The notes below the pieces were generated by a model, which saw only the letters and a list, made by a program, of their open reading frames with translations, did no database searches and had not been told where the DNA came from. This document shows, piece by piece, positions 1 to 11,690 of a stretch of 64,000 nt of DNA. Position 1 is the stretch's first letter, and every line of letters begins with the position of its first letter. Both the position numbers and the translations under genes were made by a program. The DNA comes from Xiphydria camelus (lineage: Eukaryota > Arthropoda > Insecta > Hymenoptera > Xiphydriidae), in assembly GCA_963678675.1 (NCBI GenBank), contig OY783200.1, positions 15,433,246 through 15,497,245 of the forward strand, read 5' to 3'.

Positions 1-64
1 ATTCGCTTGATAACATAATACTCTGCTTCTCTACTTTTCTTCTGGTACGATCCCGCCAAGCACC

Positions 65-360
65 GTTTTGAAAATTAATAACCTGCTTTGGTATATCCGC
101 TTATCATTTCGATCTTGGTCAGTTTTGCTACGTTTGATTATGCCGAGTGATTTGTAAAATAGGCGAAATCGGAGATATACGAAGGATTAATAAAAGTTAT
201 CGCTCGCACTCTCGCATCTTCTAGCTTGCCCATCCTGAGAAAAACTTAGTACTTGGCAATACATTCGGAGAGAGATGTCAGTATTTTTTGTGAGAGGAGG
301 CAGGGGAGGCGGAATATGGCGTTCAATTTTTGTTGAAGTTTTTATTAATACCATTTGTAG
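65..360. repeat. Diverged direct repeat, copy 1
   Basis: This stretch aligns in direct orientation with 1672-1977. Shared blocks include CCTGCTTTGGTAT, CATTTCGATCT, GATTAT.CCGAGTGA and CGCTCGCACT.CGC, followed by a G-rich patch and a TTGTTG tract. The two copies have diverged clearly and lie about 1.6 kb apart. They could be ancient LTRs or a dispersed repeat. I see no coding content between them, so the class is unresolved. Confidence 0.55.
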
Positions 361-1671
361 TGGATACATTTCTGAGGTAGTTTTTTAGAAACAAGGGTGG
401 GAGCGAAATACGGTATTTAGTTTTTGTTGGATTTTTGGAAGTTAACAAAATGTTTAGTGGTTCATTTTTAAGGGATATACTTATCAAATATAATTAGTAG
501 TACGTTTATGCTATAAAAAATGTTAGGCTTTCGCGACCGTTTTCAGAAATAATATTTACAGAGATATTTATATATTTCAGGACAAATATGGTACCAGGAA
601 TCCGTTTTTCTTAGAATTCCTGTTCATCCTCTAGAGTTTCTGTGCTTGTGTGTTGCAAAGTTACATAATCTTATCGCATACGTCAAGACAATTTTTACAT
701 TCGGAATACATTCACGGTACTTCAGAATGCGCTCTGTTGGACATAGAGAAAAATTCACGGTCTAGAAGTTTCCTTTCCTAAGGAACCCTCGTAAGGTGGT
801 GAGGGTAGGAACACAGTAAAACCGAGGCGTCAGGCGGAAGCAAGAGGGAATGATATAAAACGACGGAGAAGTTTTTCATTGAGAAATGAGAACCGCGTCT
901 AACTTAAAATTCGGCAAAATAATATTTCGATGATATGCTGAACGGCGACACAGCTGCGGCACACGAGCAAAGGTCCCTCGTCCCGCATCATACAAGATTG
1001 TTAAAGCTTAGGTTAGGGTGGCTAGTAGTGAAACAGCTGGCACACACCGGCGACAGCCCGCCCGTCACTAACTCAACCTGGATACACACGCGCCATGTGC
1101 GCCAGATACAAACTTCATTGATGTTGGGTGAAAAGAACGAGTTAGACTTCTGACGGTATGAACGCGAAGGACCAGGATCGTGCCTATATTTTTCGAAAGA
1201 CCCCAACAGATTCATAAAAAGCTGAATGAGCTTAAGTATTCATTCAAAGAAGAGTGATCGAAAAGCCTTTTACAGGATTAATCATATACTGTCCCTCTAA
1301 TACATGTCCTTGAAATATTTTCACTTTTGCTTTTTCTACCAACAGCATAGACAGGTTCGATTCTATATTTTTCTTAGAATTCCTTTAAGAACTCATGCAC
1401 TTTGATTCAGTCATTTGATTAACAAGTTAGTCATGTTTGGACAATAACAATAATATTTTATCTGTACTCCTAGCAGTAAAAAAATATTAAACAAATTTCA
1501 AATGGTTCGAAAATTATTTTACATTACGAACTTTTGCAGGATATGGCATTATCGACAAAAATATTTCAAATAGTAGAATTGATTTAAATCATAAAGGCTT
1601 CTGTATTTTTCAATTATTAAAAAATCAATTGAATAATATATTCACCAATTTCTTGAAGCACGGACACGTCA
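361..1671. other. Spacer without recognisable features
   Basis: AT-rich DNA between the two direct repeat copies. Short open frames around 935-1215 occur on both strands but match no family I know and show no repeated or domain-like pattern. I support no feature here. Confidence 0.5.
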
Positions 1672-1977
1672 AGTACAATAGCATTTTGAACATTGATAGC
1701 CTGCTTTGGTATAATCATTTGTCATTTCGATCTCGGTTACTTTCGTTGGGCTTGATTATACCGAGTGAATTACAGGTTGGGCGACAGGACGAAGTTCTCA
1801 CTCGCACTTACGCTTCTCTTACTCGTATATTGCCCACTCTGAAAAATATCCTTGATATAGGCCCTTGGAACTATATTCGGATAGTAATACTTTTTTTAAG
1901 TCAATTTGGTGGGGGGGGGGGGCAAAATATAAGGTGGAATTGTTGCTGAGCTTTTTGTGGACACGATTATTAGTGGG
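1672..1977. repeat. Diverged direct repeat, copy 2
   Basis: Second copy of the repeat at 65-360, in the same orientation. It contains a 13-base run of G near 1909-1922 where copy 1 has a looser G-rich stretch. The remaining sequence to about 2639 is AT-rich with no recognised feature. Confidence 0.55.
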
Positions 1978-2639
1978 TTTTTTTTTTAAGTGGCCCCGCA
2001 TAGTTGGCATATTTTTTTACATTTTAGATTAAGCCTACATTTATGTAAATCGGTAGGCTCTACTCAGAAATATTTATTCGTCAAATATCGGCTTCCGTAA
2101 TATCTCATTGCAAATCGTCGTATTTGTCGTCGTCGTTGTCGTCCGGGCTAAAAGTCTCAGTCAGTATCGAACAGTCACTTGAGAGTTTCCTCCTCTCTCT
2201 AACCCCTCTGTCCGCCTCACTTCTGCTTATTCTAATTATTGTATTCATTTCCATCGCACTGTTTCTTCGATAGAGGCGTTGCACGGCAGCAGTTAATAGG
2301 AACTTCACAGTCCAGCAGCTGAGCAACTGTCTTCTCGGGGATAACAGGCTAGAATTATATTAGAGGCTATGTCATTGTAAATATTGTCTTTTTTAATTTA
2401 TATACTGTGATTATAAATGTTTTAATATCCGAAATCAAAAAGACAAGTAACTATACTAAAGTAGACTATCAATATTCAAAATACTACTCGGCGGGCTCGT
2501 GCCTGAAGAAATGGTTATTTTTAAATGCGCATATTATATTTAGAATTAATCAGTTACCGCACATTTTGAATACAATAAATGTTGTTTGAACAAGTAATAT
2601 TTATAAATATAATGCAGTTACCGATCTGTGCTAATTTCT
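1978..2639. other. AT-rich spacer, nothing recognised
   Basis: No gene, palindrome or repeat could be supported. A pyrimidine-rich patch lies at about 2180-2240. The interval ends at the TTAA at 2640-2643 that begins the next element. Confidence 0.5.
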
Positions 2640-2755
2640 TTAACACGTTAAGCGCCAAATGTTGCCAGTGATAGACGTTCCTACGGAGCTACGGCGGTCC
2701 ACTCGTAACGTTAAAACGGTATGTATATTAAGGCCCGCTGACCTGTACAGTATTA

Positions 2756-4391
2756 AGGTGCCGGTAAACACGCGGGATTCGGCGAGTGCCGAGCAATGCT
2801 CGTCGATATCAACGAGGCTTTAAGGTCGAGCCCGAACATTCGGAATTTGGCGAATACCGAGCGACCGCTCGGTGACCACCGAGGGACAGCTCTACCCGGC
2901 GAAGACCGAGTAGTGTGGACTCGGGAGGTCGGTTCTTACCTGAGGCTTATAAATAAGTGCAAACTTCTTCAATGTTCTTAAAATGCATGTGAGTTTGGGA
3001 GTTATTTGCAAAAGTCGAGAGAGCATCCTGAACGAATACTTCGGATGCAGCGTTTACACAGTGCTTCTTTAGTTATAACTGAACGTTATTCCCATATGCA
3101 TCGATGTAATATTACAAGTACATTTTTTCAATTTTTATAATAGCAGTGTTCCATCGCACCTTAAGCGGACGTCTATATCGGTTCTTACTGTTCATTATTA
3201 TCGCGATAATTAAATTTAGAGTTAATCCCGCCATCCGTCGCAATAGCGAGACGAGTGGTATGTTTCGATGAATCTAGGCTGTTATTGAGCTTGCAACCGC
3301 GTCAATATTTCCTGGAAAGGTTAATTATCGGACATCGCAATTAACGAGTCGCAACGCAATTGAATTTTCCATATGTTATCTCCAAGGGCCATTCATAAAT
3401 TTCGCTTTATTCTACTCAGCATCGAAGTACTTTTCAATCCTCTTCGAGGCATGTATGCGAAAATGGGGCACCAGAATCTGTCACTATCTGACGGTCTACG
3501 AGGCCCGCGCCTGACGGTTTAAAAGTCCCCGTGACCCGTATACCTTAATATAAAAGGAGTCAATTCAAAGAGTACATGCATGTGGAAACAACACTTTTCA
3601 GCAAATAATAAAATCTAATCATTCGAAAGTTTGTATTTTCGATGGAATGTCACTAGTGCATAAAATTAAATTTCAAAAATATAATACTTTCGGAGATTTT
3701 GCCACTGCATACGATCGAAAGGAACGAAACCGAAGCAAATTGTTATATCAAGTCCTTCAACCAAAATCCCGGCCGACTGAAAAGATTTTTTTTCTTCTCA
3801 AAACAAACTGCAACTTGTTCAATTTCTCTGCACGTATGCTCCAACTTTTTAAAAAATCAATGCTGTATCATCAATAGCAGTATTTGAATGGGTATTGCGA
3901 GAAACGGTTCATTACCATTCGTCCGACGCGGGAAAGGTGGGGGACTGCGAACTCATTAGTAGTCTAGATTCGCGGATACAGACCGCCTGCCTTGTCATTG
4001 TGACCGACGGTGGGATTAACTCTAGATTGGCGATTATAATGAAGTGGGGTGTGTTTACGACTATTCGTTTCCTTTGATGTGCCACGAAAGACCGACAAAC
4101 TACGGGAACGGCGAATACTTGGACGAGCACGACATTCGGCCATCGGCGAGTAGCGAGGAACCCGTGTACACATTCGGGATTCGCCGAGCAGTCGCTCGGT
4201 GTTCGCCGAGTACCGAATGTCTACCCACCCTGTTTGATAACGGGAACCAAGCGAACAATACATTTGGCCATCGGCAAACAGCGAGCAACCCGTGTACACA
4301 TGCGGCATTCGCCGAGTATTCGCTTAAAGCCTCGTTTACATCGGCGAGCATTGCTCGGCACTCGCCGAATCCCGCGTGTTTACCGGCACCT
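2756..4391. mobile_element. Harbinger-type DNA transposon, non-autonomous
   Basis: Terminal inverted repeats begin AGGTGCCGGTAAACACGCGG and continue for about 48 bp through GATTCGGCGAGTGCCGAGCA. They are flanked by TTA on both sides (2753-2755 and 4392-4394). A three-base TTA/TAA duplication together with termini rich in G at the 5' end fits the PIF/Harbinger superfamily. Both subterminal zones are packed with variants of CGCCGAGTA and CGAGCA, mirrored on the two sides, which could be transposase-binding repeats. No transposase coding sequence is visible. A second, TTAA-flanked insertion sits inside. Confidence 0.7.
3222..4019. mobile_element. TTAA-flanked insert nested in the Harbinger-type element
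   Basis: The left end reads TTAATCCCGCC and the right end GGTGGGATTAA, giving short inverted termini next to TTAA. The DNA immediately outside (about 3203-3221 and 4020-4038) is itself an inverted pair, so the insert may lie in the loop of an older palindrome. A related fragment joining the 3245 and 3925 segments recurs at about 39180-39260, which supports a dispersed family. No coding sequence is recognised. The termini are short, so this is tentative. Confidence 0.4.
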
Positions 4392-4488
4392 TTAAATGCA
4401 CGTTCGATACGCAGCGGTCCGTAGGGACCGTCCGTGGGGCCAAAGACCGGTTTACTTGGTCAAAATTCGAAAAGTGTATTAATCGAGG

Positions 4489-5157
4489 TGAAATTGAGTA
4501 CTTGGGGGTTTTTGGGGTCGCTGATTACGAATCCAAAGTCGAAAGTTCGAAAAACAATATGGCGGATCAAATATGGCGGAAAGGTATCTCAAAAATTGAT
4601 AGAATCTGTGTGAAATTGAGTACTCGGGGGTTTTTGGGGTCACTGATTACGAATCTAAAGTCGAAAGTTCGAAAAACAATATGGCGGATCAAATATGGCG
4701 GAACGGTATCTCAAAAATTGATCGAATCTGTGTGAAATTGAGTACTCGGAGGTTTTTAGGATCGCTGATTACGAATCCAAAGTCGAAAGTTTGAAAAACA
4801 ATATGGCGGATCAAATATGGCGGAACGGTATCTCAAAAATTGATCGAATCTATGTGAAATTGAGTACTCGGGGGTTTTTAGGATCGCTGATTACGAATCC
4901 AAAGTCGAAAGTTCGAAAAACAATATGGCGGATTAAATATGGCGGAACGGTATCTCAAAAATTGATCGAATCTGTGTGAAATTGAGTACTCGGAGGTTTT
5001 TAGGATCGCTGATTACGAATCCAAAGTCGAAAGTTTGAAAAACAATATGGCGGATCAAATATGGCGGAACGGTATCTCAAAAATTGATCGAATCTGTGTG
5101 AAATTGAGTACTCGGGGGTTTTTGGGGTCGCTGATTACGAATCCGAAGACGAAATTT
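4489..5157. repeat. 122-bp tandem repeat array
   Basis: The word AAATTGAGTACTCGGGGG starts at 4491, 4613, 4735, 4857, 4979 and 5101, a constant spacing of 122 bp. This gives about five and a half near-identical units. Each carries AATATGGCGGATCAAATATG and GCTGATTACGAATCCAAAG. A degenerate partial unit precedes it from about 4455. High similarity between units indicates recent amplification. The array ends just before the Transib pseudogene. Confidence 0.9.
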
Positions 5158-5383
5158 CAATATCCGCGTTCCCCTCCTTAACTTATCGTAGATGATAAAC
5201 ATAAATATATTTTTAAGAATTGATAGCATGTTAAAATGGTGGTACAGGGTGATAAATTAAATATTACTAATTGTGTTTAGACTTGCTAAAATGTTTAAAA
5301 AAAACACGAGGTTTGAGGTTTTCTGTGGGTGTATTTATGAAACAAAACTTATTTATCAAATAGGTAGGTACTACAAATCGTGA

Positions 5384-7656
5384 CTAATTCTCATCTGCAT
5401 CTTCGGAGTCAGATGTGTTGTCACTTTCGGTTTCTGTTTGTTCTTCATCCTCCGTGTATTGTTGCGTTAGATCAGGTTCCTCTAAAAGATCTGTAACTGA
5501 TTTGCTTAACGTAGATCTTTTTGGACTAATTTCCGTGAAGATGTTATTAATGGGTCTGATGACACTAATAAATGATTGAAGACGTCACGCATTGTTTGTT
5601 CACGCGAAAATTTTCTTGAGTGTCCCTCTCTATATTTCCGAATGTCTTTATTGCGAGCTTCCTGCGCTTCTTCGCTAAGTTGACCAATAGGAAGAATAGC
5701 TGACTTAATAACTTCAGGGCCGTGAATCAATATCTTATGCACTGTTGTGGGCATGGGATACCATGGATATAGGTTAACATATAACTGTGCGGTTTCTCGA
5801 CAGTGAGCTTTGAATTTGTCAATGTTAATTTTAGAACCACTAGCCACATAACCTGTACAATCACTTTAGATTTAATTATTAATTGCACATCAATGCCTGT
5901 TATAGTCGATGACAGTTCAGAATTTTGAAAAAATCTTCGTGCTGTGTTCCCATCATTACTGCTTCCGAATCCAGGTTTTGGCTTGTTCACTACCAATCCC
6001 ATTTTATTTTTAAATTCGGCTTGAATTTTCTTTTTAGTTTCAAGAACTATAGTTTTGTCCTGTTCGCTTCTACTCTGCCATTTCTTTATTGGCAACTTGT
6101 ATGCCAAGTGCAATAAGCACTCAAGAAAGCGGATCCAAACATGGAGCGTAGATAAACCAAATTTGAAATTGGTTTCATCAACGGTTCTTGCATATACCAA
6201 ATTAAGGTTGTTAAAGTCTTTGGATGTAGCTTTACACAGATAGCATCTCAAGGTAGATGTTGTTTCAGTAGCTGCATTGCAGACTTTACCATCAGTCATT
6301 GTAAAATGTAGTGAATGCTTGATTTCAAAAGTACCATTATTTAATTCATAGGGAGTGTTCACAAGATTTTCAATTTGTTTTCCTATATATGTCACTTCTG
6401 CTTTGGTCATTTCTGTTGTCTCGTGAATGAATTGTAACCGTAGAGGACGACAGAACCGAGGTGAAGACGGACGAGGGTTTTTCCAAATGATCTTCCCATT
6501 TTCAGTCAACAGCTGCAAAGGCACCAATGATGTTAGGAAGACATTACTATCTGATTGCGATTCTTTTGCGAATTTTTGCTTATATTCACTGTGGCCTGCA
6601 TTGCCATCACATCCCCATTTTGATATTAATCTTAATAGTTGTGGTTGTGCGTCTTGTTTACGTAAACTTGAGAGGACTTCTTCTTGCAAAAACATGATTC
6701 TTGTTGCGGTATGATTTAATAACGCTTGCAATGATACCTCCGCTTTATCTTCTGTTACCATTATGTTTTCTGGGTAACATTCTTTTTTAGCCCTTTGTAA
6801 TGTTTTGTACGGAGGATACTTGTCTTCAGCTAATTCTCTTATTAAATTATATTGATGCCTTCTCAGTTTTGCTTCAATAAAAACAGACAAAGCTTTATTG
6901 GACGCCACCTTATCATCTGCAGTCTGTTGAAAGAATCTGTAGGTTTTCTTATATTTTGAAGCTCGTGTCGGAGTTGTAGTTAATACTTCCTTAATAACTG
7001 AAGCTGCATCTCTTTTACCTTCCGTCCAAAGCCTCACACCAGCTGCAAATGCTAATTCTTCTGTAGGCACACTTGTTCTTAAAGTTTCTGTCTTTCGGCG
7101 TTTTGACCGTTTACTGCTTCCATGAAATGGAACTTCAGGTCGGCCACGATGTGTTGGTTGAATTTGTCGTACAGGAAGCACTATGGTTTTCTGTAGCCAC
7201 TCTTGATTGTTCCGTTGCAGTCTGTCCTTCTTTCGTTGAGCTTTATTCCATCTCGTAATAAATTGGTGTCTGAATATGGAGAAAACAGCACAAACCGACT
7301 TCTCTTGTATTTTTGAACAATGGAATGTTTCCACAAGATGGTCCCTTAAACGGTTGCACTTGTCAGAAATAGATGTATCATCAAATCCCAGTAATATATT
7401 AACGAGATCCATGTTGGAATATAAAAGGGATTGATCGCCAGATCCTAAAAAGAAAGATATAGGTACCATTGAAATACAATTGTGAATGAAGGGTTTTTTT
7501 TATATAAGGTACAAATCATAACGAATATTCAAAAAAATTACACTGTAATTCGGCTTAGAACCTAACTAAAAATGTTAAGAATTATTTTCTAAAACTACAT
7601 TATTATCAAATGTATTATATGACTTAAAACCACTTACCACCAGGTATAGAATCCAT
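5384..7656 (-). pseudogene. Transib transposase (RAG1 relative), frameshifted
   Basis: The minus-strand reading encodes a Transib-type DDE transposase of about 700 residues, the expected family length. Recognisable blocks in order are the basic GRPEVPFHGSSKRSKRRKTE region, SKWGCDGNAGHSEYKQKF with a catalytic-type Asp, the GSSNDGNTARRFF block that parallels RAG1 NGNFARKL, and GQLSEEAQEARNKD with the likely catalytic Glu, followed by an acidic tail ending at the TAG at 5384-5386. A first exon is visible: ATG at 7654-7656, a GTAAGT donor after 7638 and an acceptor AG before 7444, leaving a 193-bp intron and an in-frame junction. Two frameshifts, near 5845 and near 5528, break the protein. Transib termini starting CAC were not located with confidence. 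Confidence 0.88.
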
Positions 7657-9126
7657 GTTAACCCATTTGCATCCAAGCGCGGAATATTCCACGAGCCGCG
7701 ACTGCATTGTTAACCTCTTAGGCACGGCTGAATTTTTCGCGGTGCTGTTTCTCTGTACGGCAGAGTTCAACGTGTTCTGAACTGAGAATGACTACGAGAA
7801 CGTTTTCTCGAAGAAAGGACTTTTCGAAAATGTTTATGATTACAAATTCCCAAGAACGGTACAATCAAGGCGGCCGGGCCGGCCGGTTGTTCTCTCCAGA
7901 TGTGTCCAAAGCTTTCCTACCCCGAAAACGCATGCATTCCTGCAGTTTATTGCCACGTCCCTACTCATACTTTTAGGCTGGTCAATGCAAACTCAAAACG
8001 TTCGTTGTACATTACCAAAATGTTCTTACATTATATTACAACGAAGTGCATAATTTGGTATTTTTACCAAGATTTGAAGAAGCCAGCAAATAAGTAATTC
8101 TATTATTATCTATACTTATAGTAATATTCCCGTATATGAAGATGTTCAGTGTGTATATTAAGAAGATCAGTGTATTCTAAACAAGTTTTACTTTCTTTGT
8201 GAAAATCTTGAGTAAGTGTTGTCAATCTGTGTTTAAATTTAACAAATCTTGGTTTTAAAAACCATCTAATTTTGTTTTTTAAACTAAAATTTAGTTTAAT
8301 TTAACATTGAAAAGTAGTTTGACATGTTATCATTTCAATATTTGTCGAAGGAAGTGTAAAAACAACGCTAATCTCCTCATTTGAACTTAACCAGCGTAAG
8401 TCGCATTTGCTGTCGACAAATTTTTAAATAAATAATTTTTAAATAAATAATAAAATAACTATAAAACTTCGGAATAATTCATTGCAGATGTTTCCTGTAA
8501 AAAATGTCCGAAAACCGCCTTCATTTCTAAGCTATCACACTAGAGTCCCCATTTAATCTTTAATAATTAATATTTTCAATTGGCGCAAATATGCGCAGAC
8601 TTTTCTTGAACATTCTCAAGAACCGTCCCCTTTATTACCAAAATACATTAAAACCTTAGCTTTTAATAGCGCTTAGAACCTAACTTTCATCCTACATATT
8701 TATAACGATATGTGAAACGTTTACTCAATATTTAACCACTTGTTGCACATGTTCCGATTTTCAAATTTGTCATATGAAATTATAGAAAGTATGGGTAAAG
8801 CCTCCATAACAAAATTAACTACTAATTACCACTACTACTAATTATAATTTTTTTTTACCACCACTTTCTTTGCTTCCTAAATATACTGCGACGAGGAGTC
8901 TATAAATTATACAACTTTCGATTAATCTGACAAAGAGTGACGCGCTTCCCCCGCCTTTTTCTTAACGGCATATAATGCAGGAGACTCTAAACTACAGTCT
9001 CCAAGAAAAGTAATTACATTTTTGCAATTTTTAATTTTTGGATTTTGGCCAGCTATTCCTGCATTTGGCCCCACTGTGCGTCGTGGCGTCACACACTTTT
9101 TTGTCAGCGGTCCCTAGGGACCGCTG
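7657..9126. other. Spacer downstream of Transib, no gene
   Basis: Mostly AT-rich with short GC islands. At 7705 there is TTAACCTCTTAGGCACGG, resembling a lone piggyBac-type end. A palindromic GGTCCCTAGGGACC lies at 9105-9120 next to the right TTAA terminus. No open frame here looks real. Confidence 0.45.
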
Positions 9127-9235
9127 TGGCGCTTAACGTGTTAAAAGCAGTACGGAATTATTTAAAATTAGAAATGCATGAGATAGTTCGTTCAGGAGGT
9201 TCATGTCAGGTACACTTGATTTTACTACACTACAT

Positions 9236-9991
9236 TTAACCCTTAACTAGTGAGGTGCGGTCTCTCAGCCGGCTCACAGGATTTACAGACTATTGGAAAT
9301 GCCTACAATTGTATGGCTCCGCCTAATCCTCACCCTATTGGTACATGACAGATCACCATATTTATACCTACTGGGGGGCTCCGCCCCCTACTCGCTTCGA
9401 TCGTAAACCCCCGGGGGGCTATCGCCCCTGCGCCGCTGTCGCGGCGTTCCCCCAAGCTTTTGTAGCAGTATCACGTCGTTGCTGTCTTCTCCGTCCAATA
9501 CGTTCCTTCTTCTTCTTCTTCTTCTCCTCCTCCTTCTTCTTCTTCTTCTTCTTCTTCTCCTCCTTCTTCTTCTTTTTCTTCTTTTTCTCCTCCTCCTCCT
9601 CCTCTTCCTTCTTCTTTTTTCTTCTTCCTCTACTTTTCCTCCTCTTCCTCCTCCTCCTTCTTCTTAAAAGAAGAAGGAGGAGGAGGAGAAGAAGAAGAAG
9701 AAGAAGAAGAAGAAGAAGAAGGAACGTATTGAACGGAGAAGACAGCAACGACGTGATACTGCTGCAAAAGGTTAGGGGAACGCCGCGACAGCGGCGCAGG
9801 GGCGATAGCCCCCGGGGGTTTACGATCGAAGCGAGTAAGGGGGCGGAACCCCTCAGTAGGTATAAATATGGTGATATGTCATGTACCAATAGGGTGAGGA
9901 TTAGGCGGAGCCATACAATTGTAGGCATTTCCAATAGTCTGTAAATCCCGTGCGCCGGCTGAGAGACCGCAGCTCACTAGTTAAGGGTTAA
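9236..9991. mobile_element. TTAA-flanked foldback element
   Basis: The element is a long palindrome bounded by TTAA at 9236-9239 and 9988-9991. The left arm starts CCCTTAACTAGTGAGGTGCG and the right arm is its near-perfect complement, with arms of about 270 bp. The CCCT start and TTAA target are typical of piggyBac-like non-autonomous elements. The centre is a long pyrimidine tract followed by a purine tract. Long open frames here are shadows of the CTT/GAA repeat and are not genes. Confidence 0.75.
9507..9722. repeat. Polypyrimidine-polypurine core of the foldback
   Basis: About 160 bases of almost pure C/T (CTT, CTC and TTTTTC units) switch at about 9666 to about 55 bases of A/G. The right tract is complementary to part of the left, so the strand can fold on itself; mirror symmetry could also allow triplex DNA. 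The arms are unequal in length, which suggests slippage of the microsatellite after the palindrome formed. Confidence 0.85.
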
Positions 9992-10600
9992 CACTAACTC
10001 ATCATTTAGTAAAGTTTCTTAATTTGTTGACAAAATAAATATTGGCAAAATTCTTATTATTGAAATATATTTTGTACGAACCTCTTGAGTGAAAAACCAT
10101 GTATAACTGTTATGCTTTGCACAGGCAACATACGTATCAGAAGTTATACCCTATCAAATGGAAAACATAAGTTATACGGTAAGTAAATTAAAATGTCCGC
10201 TTATATGCGCAGTGTAATTGAAGTATTTTAATATACTTATATCAATATACTTTTGCATTATCATAATTTCACTTATGTTGACCTATTTAACATCATTTCC
10301 GAGAAGATTGCATCAATTCATTGTTTAAATAAATTATTAACTCGTGTGTTCTTCAATAATACCGTTACCTACGGTTGAACATTCGACCCATTGGGTGATA
10401 TGAATAAAGTTGAGTTTGTACTCAGAGCATATACTCATGAGCATGAGCATAAAGTAGGAGTTTATACTTCAATCCATATGAATAAAATGTATCGCAGCTA
10501 GGAGAGTAGATGCTCCTATGTAAAGGGAGCAGATGCTCCTATTTTTTTACCGGCTGCGCGCTGCACGGGCGTCTCAGTCATGTCGCCGCGTCGACAGATT
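9992..10600. other. AT-rich spacer, nothing recognised
   Basis: No coding region or strong repeat was identified. A short direct pair, GGAGAGTAGATGCTCCTATG and GGGAGCAGATGCTCCTAT, lies at about 10500-10540. Confidence 0.4.
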
Positions 10601-10603
10601 TAA

Positions 10604-10875
10604 GGCCAAGCGAACGTTGAGACGCAGTTCAGTGAGGAGACGCAGGGCGACTCACAGATTTTGTAACCCATAGAAATCTATATAAGAGCGAATGTTCGGA
10701 TGCAGTGTGAGGTGGCGTAGTTTTCACGCGCCGCGAGCCGGCCGAGCGAACGTTGAGACGCAGTTCAGTGAGGGGACGCAGGGCGACTCACCGCAGATTT
10801 TTGTAAACAGTAGACATCTATACAACAGCGAATGTTCGGACGCAGTGTGAGGTGGCGCACTTTTCACACGCCGTG
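10604..10875 (+). repeat. 135-bp direct repeat, two copies
   Basis: GAGCGAACGTTGAGACGCAG and its downstream neighbours (CAGGGCGACTCAC, GCGAATGTTCGGA, GCAGTGTGAGGTGGCG) occur at 10608 and again at 10743, a spacing of 135 bp. The repeat contains the terminal sequence of the surrounding element, so the left terminus has been duplicated in tandem. Confidence 0.8.
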
Positions 10876-11009
10876 AATCTGCGAGAGCCTGCGAAGGTCT
10901 GCGGTCGAAACACAAAACCGGACGTGATTTTTCATTCGTGAACTTTAGTTTGTTAGTTTAAGATGGCATAATGCCGGGTTTACACACTTGCCAAACGTTT
11001 GTGCGGACT

Positions 11010-11690
11010 TAAAATATTATTATTATTAGTACTAAATAATAATTTTAAAAAATATTATTGTATTATTTGTATTATAATTTAATATTTTGTGAACGATTCC
11101 TATCTGAATCTCATCCGCGGAGTTAATTTTATAAATAATTTAAATAAAATCCTTTGCGGAATGAATTTCACTCCGGACGGGATTAAATTAATTAAAAATC
11201 ATCCACTCCTCATTCACTCCGCAAATCATTTCGCATTTAACTCCAGATTTTTTATAAATAATTTAAATAAAATCCTTTTCGGAGTGAATTTCACTCCGGA
11301 CGGGATTAAATTAATTAAAAATCATCCACTCCGCATTTACTCCGCAAATCATTCCGCAGTTAACTCCCGATTTTTTACAGTGTACGCAACACTACACTAT
11401 CAAAAATCGGTAGTTAAATGCGGAGTGATTTGCGGAGTGAATGCGGAGTGGATGATTCTTAATTACTTTAATCCCGTCCGGAGTGAAATTCACTCCGAAA
11501 AAGATTTTATTTCAATTATTTATAAAATTAACTCCGCGGATGAAATTCAGATAGGAATCGTTCACAAAATATTAAATTATAATACAAATAATACAATTGA
11601 ATTATTATTATTTTCATTATTACTTTAGTACTAATAATAATATTTTTAAAATATTACAGTATTATTATTACTATTATTGTTACTATTATT
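11010..11690. repeat. Large AT-rich palindrome with internal repeats
   Basis: The left arm (TTTTGTGAACGATTCCTATC from about 11076) is mirrored by GATAGGAATCGTTCACAAAA near 11550-11570. The arms include two copies of a unit carrying TTCACTCCGGACGGGATTAA. The left arm holds both copies and the right arm one, so the hairpin is asymmetric. It lies inside the 10604-12566 element. The 179-residue open frame here is a by-product of the repeats. Confidence 0.8.

Larger units (their letters stand above)
2640..9144. mobile_element. Possible piggyBac-like outer element (TTAA-flanked ends)
   Basis: The left end (TTAA at 2640-2643 followed by CACGTTAAGCGCCA) is an exact inverted match to the right end (TGGCGCTTAACGTG followed by TTAA at 9141-9144). 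TTAA target duplications are the hallmark of the piggyBac superfamily. The interior holds a Harbinger-type insertion, a 122-bp tandem array and a Transib pseudogene, so most of it would be secondary. The motif around GGTCCCTAGGGACC recurs at about 4413 and 9105. No piggyBac transposase was found inside. The two ends could instead belong to two separate short MITEs of one family, so the pairing is uncertain. Confidence 0.4.

Noticed and set aside
5506..5847. Separate 113-residue gene next to Transib
   Set aside because: Its sequence (NLYPWYPMPTTVHKILIHGP, GQLSEEAQEARNKD) is the C-terminal part of the same transposase in another frame.
2640..9144. Treating CACGTTAAGCGCC ends as Transib termini because they start with CAC
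   Set aside because: The flanking four bases match as TTAA and not as a five-base GC-rich duplication, so piggyBac-like is the better fit.
9345..9944. Long open frames on both strands over the CTT/GAA tract
   Set aside because: They translate a microsatellite in a palindrome into runs of Phe, Ser, Arg, Lys or Glu; they reflect low complexity and not a protein.
11089..11628. 179-residue open frame
   Set aside because: It spans both arms of a palindrome and repeats the same peptide because the DNA is duplicated; no domain is present.
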